From contig CAYGHG010000109.1 of assembly GCA_964349515.1 (NCBI GenBank), positions 1-8,265 on the forward strand: a DNA stretch of 8,265 nucleotides. The letters are read 5' to 3'. The stretch comes from CAYGHG01 sp964349515 (GTDB lineage: Bacteria > Oederibacteriota > PGYV01 > CAYGHG01). Within the stretch, counting starts at the first letter, position 1. Each line of letters starts with the position of its first letter. Under the pieces are notes generated by a model. It searched no databases. It saw nothing but the letters and a program-made list of their open reading frames with translations, and was not told the origin of the DNA. The position numbers and the translations under genes are program-made. Shown here one piece after another: positions 1 to 6,273 of the stretch.

Positions 1-8
1 TCACCTAA

Positions 9-34
9 CCTCTCCCCCTTTAAAGGTGGAGAGG
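9..34. repeat. 26-bp near-perfect palindrome, REP-like
   Basis: Two 13-nt arms (9-21 and 22-34) are complementary except for one mismatch (C16 against T27), with TTTAAA at the centre. The left flank reads TCACCTAACCTCTCC, which resembles the CCTCACCCTAACCCTCTCCC-type palindromes that I recall being scattered between genes in many bacterial genomes. Neither strand has a T-run after the stem, so an intrinsic terminator for an upstream gene is not supported. It is most likely a dispersed REP/MITE-like intergenic element, possibly cut by the left edge. Copy number cannot be judged from this window. Confidence 0.55.
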
Positions 35-82
35 AAATCATATTACACACTAATGCGAACACTAACGACCAATATTTGGATA

Positions 83-111
83 TTATAAATCGTGTGGTTT
101 TATGGTATAGT
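83..111 (+). promoter_or_regulatory. Putative sigma-70 promoter with extended -10, upstream of trpC
   Basis: TATAGT at 106-111 matches the -10 consensus at five of six bases and is preceded by TGG at 103-105, giving an extended -10 (TGnTATAGT). A poor -35, TTATAA at 83-88 (three of six matches), lies 17 bp upstream; an extended -10 can offset a weak -35. Transcription would start near 118 and leave a leader of about 47 nt. That is too short for a classic Trp attenuator, and no Trp codons, terminator hairpin or TrpR-type operator are visible. This is inferred from sequence only. Confidence 0.45.
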
Positions 112-164
112 AAATATCTGAAATTAGGGATGAAAAATTCTTTGATAATTAGAGGAGGCATAAA

Positions 165-962
165 GTGAGCATACTCAGAAAGATCATAAAGGCGAAAAAA
201 GCGGAGGTCAAGGCAAAGTCCGCGAAAATGCCGGTGGAGAAACTGCTGCAGGAGATAACCAAGACGCCGGCTAACAGAAACTTTAAGGATGTTTTTGAAT
301 ACAACCCTTTTACCATAATAGGCGAGATAAAGAAAAAGTCGCCTTCGAAGGGTGTTATAAAAGCTGCCGTTAACATAGCCAAGCAGGTCAAGATTTATGA
401 GAGCGCGGGAATAAAGGCTCTCTCCGTGGTGACAGACAAGAAATTTTTTGACGGCAGCCTTGAATACATAATGGAGGCAAAAAAACACAGTGTCCTGCCT
501 GTTCTGAGGAAAGATTTCATAATTGATGAATATCAGATTTATGAATCAAGGCTGGCAAGGGCGGACGCGGTGCTGTTAATCGCCTCGGTGCTTGAAAAAA
601 GACAGCTCGGAAACCTGGTAAAGAAAACCCGCTCGCTCGGGATGACGCCTGTGGTTGAGATATCCACAAATGATGAAGCCAGGCGCGCTGCCGCGACGGG
701 TGTTGAAATAATAGGCATCAACACGCGCGACCTGAAGACTTTTAAGATAAACCTCCAGAAAGTCAAATCACTGGTCAAGGCCATACCCAAAGACAGGATA
801 ATAATATGCGAGAGCGGCATTATGAGTTCTGACGACCTCGCAAGCGTGATGGTGGACGAGCGTATAAAAGGCGTGCTTGTGGGGACACTGCTTATGAAAT
901 CAAATGAAAAGCAGATACGTGAGTTCACAAGGGCGGCTCTCAACAAATACGGACGTGACTGA
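165..962 (+). CDS. trpC: Indole-3-glycerol phosphate synthase
   Basis: TrpC closes the ring of CdRP (1-(2-carboxyphenylamino)-1-deoxyribulose 5-phosphate) to indole-3-glycerol phosphate with loss of CO2 and water; it is a cytosolic TIM barrel. The 265 residues match the usual length for a monofunctional enzyme. Residues equivalent to the known active site are present: E54 and K56 (GEIKKKSPSKG, 53-63), K116 (RKDF), E165 (VVEIS), N186 (GINTRDL) and E216/S217 (ESG). Small departures are INT for the usual INN at 185-187 and GTLLM for the usual GESLM at 240-244. The GTG start at 165 is supported by GGAGG at 154-158 and an in-frame TAG at 150-152; the N-terminus ILRKIIKAKKAEV is typical of the family. 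It is the first gene of the visible trp cluster, 2 nt before trpF. It contains no tryptophan. Confidence 0.96.
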   Translation: MSILRKIIKAKKAEVKAKSAKMPVEKLLQEITKTPANRNFKDVFEYNPFTIIGEIKKKSPSKGVIKAAVNIAKQVKIYESAGIKALSVVTDKKFFDGSLEYIMEAKKHSVLPVLRKDFIIDEYQIYESRLARADAVLLIASVLEKRQLGNLVKKTRSLGMTPVVEISTNDEARRAAATGVEIIGINTRDLKTFKINLQKVKSLVKAIPKDRIIICESGIMSSDDLASVMVDERIKGVLVGTLLMKSNEKQIREFTRAALNKYGRD

Positions 963-964
963 TT

Positions 965-1585
965 ATGGTAAAAGTCAAGATATGCGGAATTACTAATTTA
1001 AGCGACGCGCTTCTCGCCGAGTCTCTGGGGGCATCAGCGGTAGGATTTGTATTTGCCCCGAGCCCGAGGCGGATTACCCCTGAAAAAGCCGCCGCCATAT
1101 CGCAGTGCCTTTCGCCCTTTACAATCAAAACAGGGGTGTTTGTAAATGAGAAACCCTCAAAAATAAATTCTGCGGTTAAAAGAGCCCGCCTTGACGCGGT
1201 TCAGTTTCACGGCGATGAGAGCCCCTCTGAAATAGCAAAGGTAAAGGCGCATAAAAAAATAAAAGGCGTGCGGGTAAAAAGCTTGAAAGACATCAAAAAC
1301 GCGCTGCGCGTTTATTCCGGAGTTGTTGACGCTTTTCTGTTTGACTCTCACAGCGAATCCGGATTTGGCGGGACAGGCAAGGACTTTGACCACGGCCTGC
1401 TCGCAAAGATTAAAAGGCCTTATATTCTCGCGGGAGGCATAACGCCCTCAAATGTTTTTCAGATAATCAGAAAAGTAAAGCCCGCTATGATAGACCTCTC
1501 CTCCGGAGTTGAAAAAGAAAAGGGAAAAAAAAGCAGGCTTAAAATGAGGGCCCTGTTTATGGAAGTTAAAAGGGCGGAGCGGTAA
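965..1585 (+). CDS. trpF: Phosphoribosylanthranilate isomerase
   Basis: TrpF carries out the Amadori rearrangement of N-(5-phosphoribosyl)anthranilate to CdRP, the substrate of TrpC. The 206-residue single-domain TIM barrel has the standard motifs in order: KICGIT (5-10) with catalytic base C7, GFVFAPSPRR (27-36), GVFVN (57-61), QFHGDE (80-85), FLFDS (124-128) with general acid D127, GGTGKDFD (135-142), LAGGI (155-159) and DLSSGVE (177-183). The common FDW after GTGK is FDH here, so the protein has no tryptophan. Its ATG lies 2 nt after the trpC stop with no strong ribosome binding site, which suggests translational coupling to trpC. The lysine-rich C-terminus is ordinary for this genome. trpB follows after 5 nt. 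Confidence 0.95.
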   Translation: MVKVKICGITNLSDALLAESLGASAVGFVFAPSPRRITPEKAAAISQCLSPFTIKTGVFVNEKPSKINSAVKRARLDAVQFHGDESPSEIAKVKAHKKIKGVRVKSLKDIKNALRVYSGVVDAFLFDSHSESGFGGTGKDFDHGLLAKIKRPYILAGGITPSNVFQIIRKVKPAMIDLSSGVEKEKGKKSRLKMRALFMEVKRAER

Positions 1586-1590
1586 AAAAA

Positions 1591-2775
1591 ATGAAAAATA
1601 AAAAACTTCCCGACAGCCGGGGTTTTTTCGGCCGGTACGGCGGCAGATTTGCGCCTGAAACCCTGCGCACTCTTATAGACTGCCTGGAAAAAGAATATTA
1701 TGCCGCGAAAAAAGACGCTGATTTCAATAAAGAACTGAAATACTATCTTGAAGCGTACGTCGGAAGGCCCACCCCGCTTTACTTTGCCTCGAAACTCTCA
1801 AAACGGTACGGCGCTAAGATATACTTAAAGCGCGAGGATCTGTGCCATACCGGCGCGCATAAAATCAACAACACGATGGGCCAGATACTTCTGGCAAAAA
1901 GGATGGGCAAGACCAGGATAATAGCCGAGACCGGCGCGGGGCAGCACGGAGTGGCGACCGCGACAGTGGCCGCGATGTTCGGGATGAAATGCGAAATATA
2001 TATGGGGGAGGAAGACACAAAAAGGCAGGCTCCGAATGTTTTCAGGATGAAAATGCTCGGCGCAAATGTCATATCCGTAACATCGGGGAGCAAAACCCTC
2101 AAAGACGCGATGAATGAAGCCACGCGCGACTGGCTTAAAAATGTGGACGATACTTTCTATATAATAGGTTCTGTGGCCGGTTTTCACCCGTACCCTGAAA
2201 TGGTCAGGGATTTTCAGGCCGTAATAGGCAAAGAGGCGCGGGCTCAGATATTAAAAAGTGAGAAAAAGCTTCCTGATTATCTTGTCGCGTGTGTGGGCGG
2301 AGGCTCAAATGCGATGGGGCTGTTTTACCCTTTTATAAAAGACGGGAGGGTAAAAATGTACGGCGTAGAGGCTGCGGGAAGCGGCATAAATACAGGCAGG
2401 CATTCCGCCACCCTGACAAAAGGCCGCATAGGCGTCCTGCACGGCGCGAAAACATATCTCCTGCAGGACAGCGAGGGGCAGATAAGCGAAACCCACTCCA
2501 TATCAGCAGGGCTTGACTATCCCGGGGTAGGGCCGGAGCACAGCTATCTGAAAGACGAGGGCCGTGTCATATATGACAGCGTAACCGACAGCGAGGCGCT
2601 GAAAGCCTGCTCGCTGCTCTCGCGCGAAGAGGGGATAATACCGGCTCTTGAATCCTCCCACGCGCTGGCGTATCTTGAGAAGATGAAACTCAGGAAAAAA
2701 GATATAGTCATAGTCAATGTTTCGGGAAGAGGGGATAAGGATTTGGAGACGCTGATGAAAAGGGGCACGAAGTAA
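1591..2775 (+). CDS. trpB: Tryptophan synthase beta chain
   Basis: TrpB is the PLP-dependent subunit that condenses indole with L-serine to give L-tryptophan, working as an alpha2-beta2 complex with TrpA. The 394 residues match the canonical TrpB1 class. Visible features are GRYGGRFAPETL near the N-terminus (14-25), GRPTPLY (58-64), the PLP Schiff-base lysine K91 in GAHKINN, ETGAGQHG (113-120) with the catalytic Glu E113, the phosphate-binding GGGSN (236-240), the SAGLDYPGVGPEH segment (305-317) and SGRGDKD (378-384) near the cofactor ring. The start has a GGAG at 1576-1579. It holds the only tryptophan (W181) of the four Trp enzymes here. Unlike most operons, where trpB and trpA nearly touch, 142 nt separate it from trpA. 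Confidence 0.98.
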   Translation: MKNKKLPDSRGFFGRYGGRFAPETLRTLIDCLEKEYYAAKKDADFNKELKYYLEAYVGRPTPLYFASKLSKRYGAKIYLKREDLCHTGAHKINNTMGQILLAKRMGKTRIIAETGAGQHGVATATVAAMFGMKCEIYMGEEDTKRQAPNVFRMKMLGANVISVTSGSKTLKDAMNEATRDWLKNVDDTFYIIGSVAGFHPYPEMVRDFQAVIGKEARAQILKSEKKLPDYLVACVGGGSNAMGLFYPFIKDGRVKMYGVEAAGSGINTGRHSATLTKGRIGVLHGAKTYLLQDSEGQISETHSISAGLDYPGVGPEHSYLKDEGRVIYDSVTDSEALKACSLLSREEGIIPALESSHALAYLEKMKLRKKDIVIVNVSGRGDKDLETLMKRGTK

Positions 2776-2917
2776 GAAGCAAGACAAAAGACAGAAGACA
2801 GAAGTTGAAGAGAGAAACATTAAGAAAAAAAATACTAAAGACAGAAACCTGATAACCTCAGCAGTTTTATTTTGGCTCATGTCTTTTGTCTTATAAACTT
2901 GAATTTAGGAGTCACTC
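2776..2917 (+). repeat. trpB-trpA spacer with heptamer repeats and a 13-bp inverted repeat
   Basis: This 142-nt spacer is strongly purine-rich at its left end. Three consecutive 7-nt units, GACAAAA, GACAGAA and GACAGAA, occupy 2783-2803, and another GACAGAA lies at 2840-2846. AAGACAAAAGACA at 2781-2793 is perfectly complementary to TGTCTTTTGTCTT at 2880-2892, giving a 13-bp stem that would enclose an 86-nt loop. No T-run follows the right arm, so it is not a typical terminator. No convincing ORF is seen. The trpA ribosome binding site, AGGAG (2907-2911), lies outside the inverted repeat. It may be a small inserted repeat element or an mRNA stability or translation element. Confidence 0.6.
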
Positions 2918-3694
2918 ATGAACAGGCTTGATACACTTAAAACAGGCGGGAAGCATATAGTTTTTTATCTTATGGCGGGTGATCCTGATATGGATTCCAC
3001 CTATTCGCTTGTGCGGATGATGGAGAAAAACGGCGTTTCCGCCGTGGAGCTCGGTATACCTTTCTCGGACCCTGTGGCAGACGGGCCGGCCATACAGAGG
3101 GCGGGCCTGCGCGCTCTTAAAAAGGGTGTAAATATCAGTAAGACCCTTGAGCTGGTAACAAAATTGCGGGCTGAGGTAAAAATCCCTCTGATTGCCATGA
3201 CATATTACAATATTATTCTAAGTTACGGCGTGAAAAAATTTGTGGACGACAGCCTCAAAGCCGGCCTTGACGGAGCGATAATACCGGACCTGCCCTTTGA
3301 CGAAGAACCGGATTTCTATGAATATGCACTTAAAAAGGGCTTTTATCTGATATATCTTGCCGCGCCCTCCAACACGGACGGCAGAATCAAAAAAATAGTA
3401 GAAAAAACAAGGGGCTTTGTGTATTATATACTTTTGAAAGGCGTAACCGGTTCGGGTAGTCAGGATAAAAATCCGTATGCAGGCGTAAAAAGGGTTAAAA
3501 GACTGACTAAAAAGGCTGTTTTCGCGGGTTTTGGGATTTCGGAGCCTGCTCAGGCTGCCGCAGCATTGAAATATGCTGATGGAGCCATAATAGGCAGCGC
3601 TTTTGTTTCGCTTTGTGAAAAATACGGGGCTTCAAAAAAGCTGATGATGGAGAAAGCGGAGGGTTTTGTAAAAAAATTTACCGCGAGGAAATGA
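2918..3694 (+). CDS. trpA: Tryptophan synthase alpha chain
   Basis: TrpA cleaves indole-3-glycerol phosphate to indole and glyceraldehyde 3-phosphate, and indole is channelled to TrpB. The 258-residue length and TIM-barrel motifs fit the family: YLMAGDP (17-23), VELGIPFSDPVADGP (43-57) with the catalytic pair E44 and D55, MTYYN (94-98), IIPDLPFDE (121-129), GVTG (175-178), FAGFGIS (202-208) and GSAFV (226-230), the last two at the phosphate site. The ATG at 2918 has AGGAG at 2907-2911, six bases upstream. The stop overlaps the next gene in ATGATG, so the downstream HD-GYP protein is probably translationally coupled. It contains no tryptophan. With its own good ribosome binding site and a structured spacer upstream, its expression relative to trpB may differ from the usual tight coupling. 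Confidence 0.96.
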   Translation: MNRLDTLKTGGKHIVFYLMAGDPDMDSTYSLVRMMEKNGVSAVELGIPFSDPVADGPAIQRAGLRALKKGVNISKTLELVTKLRAEVKIPLIAMTYYNIILSYGVKKFVDDSLKAGLDGAIIPDLPFDEEPDFYEYALKKGFYLIYLAAPSNTDGRIKKIVEKTRGFVYYILLKGVTGSGSQDKNPYAGVKRVKRLTKKAVFAGFGISEPAQAAAALKYADGAIIGSAFVSLCEKYGASKKLMMEKAEGFVKKFTARK

Positions 3695-5367
3695 TGCCAA
3701 AGGCAAAGAAAAAGGCAGTTAAAAAGGTTGTAAAAAAAGCAGCCGCAGCAAAAAGGGAAGCTGCCTTTGCCGAACTCAAAAATGAAGTCATGATATTGCG
3801 GCAGATATCCGCCATTACAGCAAAAGATTTTGACCTGAATTCCATACTTGATAAGTTCCTTGAAATGATAATGAAAGCTACAGAGTCAGATGCAGGCTCG
3901 ATGCTGCTTGCGGACAAGCGCACCGGAACCCTGAAATTTGATGTGGTAAAGGGCAGCAAGTCGGAAAAGCTGAAAAACTATACCCTCAGAATAGGCGAGG
4001 GCATAGCCGGCTGGTGCGCGCAGGAAGGCGAGCCGGTGCTTACTCCGGACGTTACCAAGGATAAAAGATTTCATCCTAAAATAAGCAAAGAGATTAAATA
4101 CAAAACAAGAAACATACTCTGCGCGCCGCTTAAGTTTGAAGACGAGACTCTCGGAGTGGTTGAACTGATAAATAAGAAAAAAGGCGGCAATTACGACAAG
4201 GATGACATGAATGTGACCCTTTCGTTTGCGCCTTATATTTCAGCTATCATAAAAAATGCCCAGCTTATGCTTGAAAACAGGCAGAAAATTCACAGGCTTG
4301 AGCACCTGGCAGAGCTCACAGGTTATGTCAATTCCACGCTTCACCTTGACAACATACTTGAGCGCATACTTGAAATATCCACAGACCTGCTGGAGGCTGA
4401 GGCCGCCTCTGTCCTGCTGTTAAATGCGCAGGGGACAGAACTGTACTTTGCAGCGGCAACGGGCTCGAAAAAGGAAGAAATAAAGCACATAAGGGTTCCC
4501 ATAGGGCAGGGCATAGCGGGCTGGGTGGCGAGGGAAGGAAAGTACGCACTTGTAACAGACGCGCAAAACGACCCGAGGCGCTTTAAAAAGGCTGATAAAG
4601 AAACTGATTTCAAAACAAAGTCTATGCTGGCTGTGCCGATTAATACAAAAGCGAGGCTTATCGGAGTCCTGCAGGTTTTAAACAGAAAAAATGACGCGCC
4701 GTTTAATGAAGAAGACGCGGATATACTTCAGACGGTGTCGAACCAGGCCGCGACGGCCATTGAAAACGCAAAACTTTACGAAGGGATGCAGGCCCTGTTT
4801 TTAAACACGGTAACTGCGCTTGCGGCCGCGGTTGAGACAAAGGATCTTTATACCCGGGGCCACTCTGACAGGGTGACCGAATACAGTGTGGATATTGCGC
4901 AGGGGCTTGGGATGGAAGAAAGCGAGATTGAAAAACTTAAGCTGGCGGCTCTTTTTCATGACATAGGAAAGATAGGAGTTGACGAAGCGATACTCCGGAA
5001 ACCCGGAAGGCTGACGGATGAGGAATTTGAAGAAATAAGAAAGCATCCGGTAAATGCGGCTATCATTATGGAAAAGATACCGCAGTTAAACACCCTGATA
5101 CCCGCAGTGAAGCACCACCACGAGCGGTACGACGGATACGGTTATCCGGACGGGCTGAAAGGCGGAGAGATACCGTATTTTTCAAGGATAATAAGCATTG
5201 CAGACACATTTGACGCGATGTCCTCGTCAAGGCCCTACAGGGAGGCGATACCTGTAAAAGTCTGTGTGAGCGAAATATTGAGATGCAGCGGGACGCAGTT
5301 TGACCCTGAAATTGCGCCCAAAGCCGCGGAGATACTGAATAAAAAATATGCGCCGGCTGACTCTTGA
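3691..5367 (+). CDS. GAF-GAF-HD-GYP protein, probable cyclic-di-GMP phosphodiesterase
   Basis: This soluble sensor-output protein of 558 residues probably hydrolyses cyclic di-GMP, or a related cyclic dinucleotide, in response to signals bound by its GAF domains. Residues 3-22 form a Lys/Ala-rich basic leader; GAF1 spans about 50-190 and GAF2 about 215-362, each with an IGxGIAGW core (101-108, 271-278). The HD-GYP domain (about 365-555) keeps the expected metal and signature residues: E382, H391, H423/D424 (HDIGKIG), H452, H476/H477, the GYGYPDG loop (482-488) and D505 in ADTFDAM. No transmembrane segment or receiver domain is seen. The first ATG (3691) overlaps the trpA stop; the second (3694) is better spaced from GAGG at 3685-3688 and may be the true start. 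Its place between trpA and accD suggests co-expression with biosynthesis, but the ligand and target are unknown. Confidence 0.92.
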   Translation: MMPKAKKKAVKKVVKKAAAAKREAAFAELKNEVMILRQISAITAKDFDLNSILDKFLEMIMKATESDAGSMLLADKRTGTLKFDVVKGSKSEKLKNYTLRIGEGIAGWCAQEGEPVLTPDVTKDKRFHPKISKEIKYKTRNILCAPLKFEDETLGVVELINKKKGGNYDKDDMNVTLSFAPYISAIIKNAQLMLENRQKIHRLEHLAELTGYVNSTLHLDNILERILEISTDLLEAEAASVLLLNAQGTELYFAAATGSKKEEIKHIRVPIGQGIAGWVAREGKYALVTDAQNDPRRFKKADKETDFKTKSMLAVPINTKARLIGVLQVLNRKNDAPFNEEDADILQTVSNQAATAIENAKLYEGMQALFLNTVTALAAAVETKDLYTRGHSDRVTEYSVDIAQGLGMEESEIEKLKLAALFHDIGKIGVDEAILRKPGRLTDEEFEEIRKHPVNAAIIMEKIPQLNTLIPAVKHHHERYDGYGYPDGLKGGEIPYFSRIISIADTFDAMSSSRPYREAIPVKVCVSEILRCSGTQFDPEIAPKAAEILNKKYAPADS

Positions 5368-5400
5368 ATTCAGCGCAAAACAAAAAAGTGAGGTAGAAAA

Positions 5401-6273
5401 ATGGCCTGGTTTCACAGACCCAAATACACAATTATAAGGAAAGCGACAGAGCAGAAAGAGGGCGGGAAAATACCGGAGGGATTATGGTCAAAGTGCGACC
5501 AGTGCGGCGGTATAACCCTGACAAAAGAAGTCGAAGACAATATGGATGTATGCCCCAAGTGCGGCAATCACAACAGGATAACGGCGTTAAAGAGAATAGA
5601 ATTCACCGTTGACGAAAATACCTTTGAAAAATTATTTGAAGAGGTAAGGCCCGTAGATTTTCTGAAATTTCCGGATTATGCGGACAAGATGGGGAAATCG
5701 GCAAAGAAGACCGGCCTGACCGAAGCGGTGATAACCGGCACAGGAAAGATAAACGGAAGGGAAGCGGCGCTTGCCGTTACCGATTTTTTCTTTATGGGGG
5801 GCTCTCTCGGGTCTGTTATGGGCGAGAGAATGTCTTCGGCGATAGAGCTTGCTATAGATAAAAAGATCCCGTTTGTTTCAATTTCCGCTTCAGGCGGCGG
5901 GGCGAGGATGCACGAAGGCATTATGTCATTAATGCAGATGGCAAAAATTTCGGCGTCTTTATCAAGGCTCGCTGACGCAAGGCTGCCGTATATCTCTGTT
6001 TTGACCGACCCGACAGGGGGCGGTGTTACCGCATCTTTTGCAATGCTCGGGGACTTAAACATAGCGGAACCCGGCGCGCTAATCATGTTCGCGGGCCCGA
6101 GGGTGATAGAACAGACCATAAGGCAGAAACTGCCGCCGGGATTCCAGCGTTCGGAGTTTTTGCAGGACCACGGGATGATAGATATGATAGTGGACAGGCG
6201 GGAGATGAAAAACACCCTCTCCGGCATTTTAAATGACCTGCTCGATGAAAACCGCTACCAGACGGCAAAGTAA
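5401..6273 (+). CDS. accD: Acetyl-CoA carboxylase carboxyltransferase subunit beta
   Basis: AccD pairs with AccA to transfer the carboxyl group from carboxybiotin to acetyl-CoA, making malonyl-CoA for fatty acid synthesis. At 290 residues it is close to the E. coli protein (304). The N-terminus has the four-cysteine zinc ribbon (C32, C35, C51, C54), followed by the crotonase-like carboxyltransferase fold: GGSLGSVMGER (133-143), SASGGGARMHEG (162-173), SLMQMAK (176-182), SVLTDPTGGGV (199-209), FAMLGDLNIAEP (213-224) and AGPRVIEQT (231-239). Compared with E. coli as I recall it, the SASGGARM oxyanion loop has one extra glycine. The ATG is preceded by GAGG at 5390-5393. Its last 13 codons overlap folC; trpFBA-accD-folC is an order I recall from Geobacter-type genomes. 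accA is not in the window. Confidence 0.97.
   Translation: MAWFHRPKYTIIRKATEQKEGGKIPEGLWSKCDQCGGITLTKEVEDNMDVCPKCGNHNRITALKRIEFTVDENTFEKLFEEVRPVDFLKFPDYADKMGKSAKKTGLTEAVITGTGKINGREAALAVTDFFFMGGSLGSVMGERMSSAIELAIDKKIPFVSISASGGGARMHEGIMSLMQMAKISASLSRLADARLPYISVLTDPTGGGVTASFAMLGDLNIAEPGALIMFAGPRVIEQTIRQKLPPGFQRSEFLQDHGMIDMIVDRREMKNTLSGILNDLLDENRYQTAK

Noticed and set aside
130..168. A 12-codon ORF (MKNSLIIRGGIK) overlapping the trpC GTG start, considered as a leader peptide
   Set aside because: It has no Trp codons, its only AGG-like motif directly touches the ATG, and it spans the trpC ribosome binding site; the overlap with trpC looks like chance.
2289..2516. A 75-codon open frame on the plus strand inside trpB
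   Set aside because: It lies in an alternative frame of conserved trpB and encodes an Arg/Gly-rich composition typical of shadow frames.
2781..2892. Intrinsic terminator after trpB
   Set aside because: The 13-bp stem would need an 86-nt loop, is A/T-rich, and is not followed by a T-run.
2869..2897. Possible internal promoter before trpA (TTTTGG at 2870-2875, TATAAA at 2892-2897)
   Set aside because: The -35 match is weak and the -10 overlaps the inverted-repeat arm; AT-rich spacers give such matches by chance.
5676..6227. A 183-codon open frame on the minus strand inside accD
   Set aside because: It is antisense to a fully recognisable accD, has no recognisable domain, and fits a shadow of the conserved coding frame.
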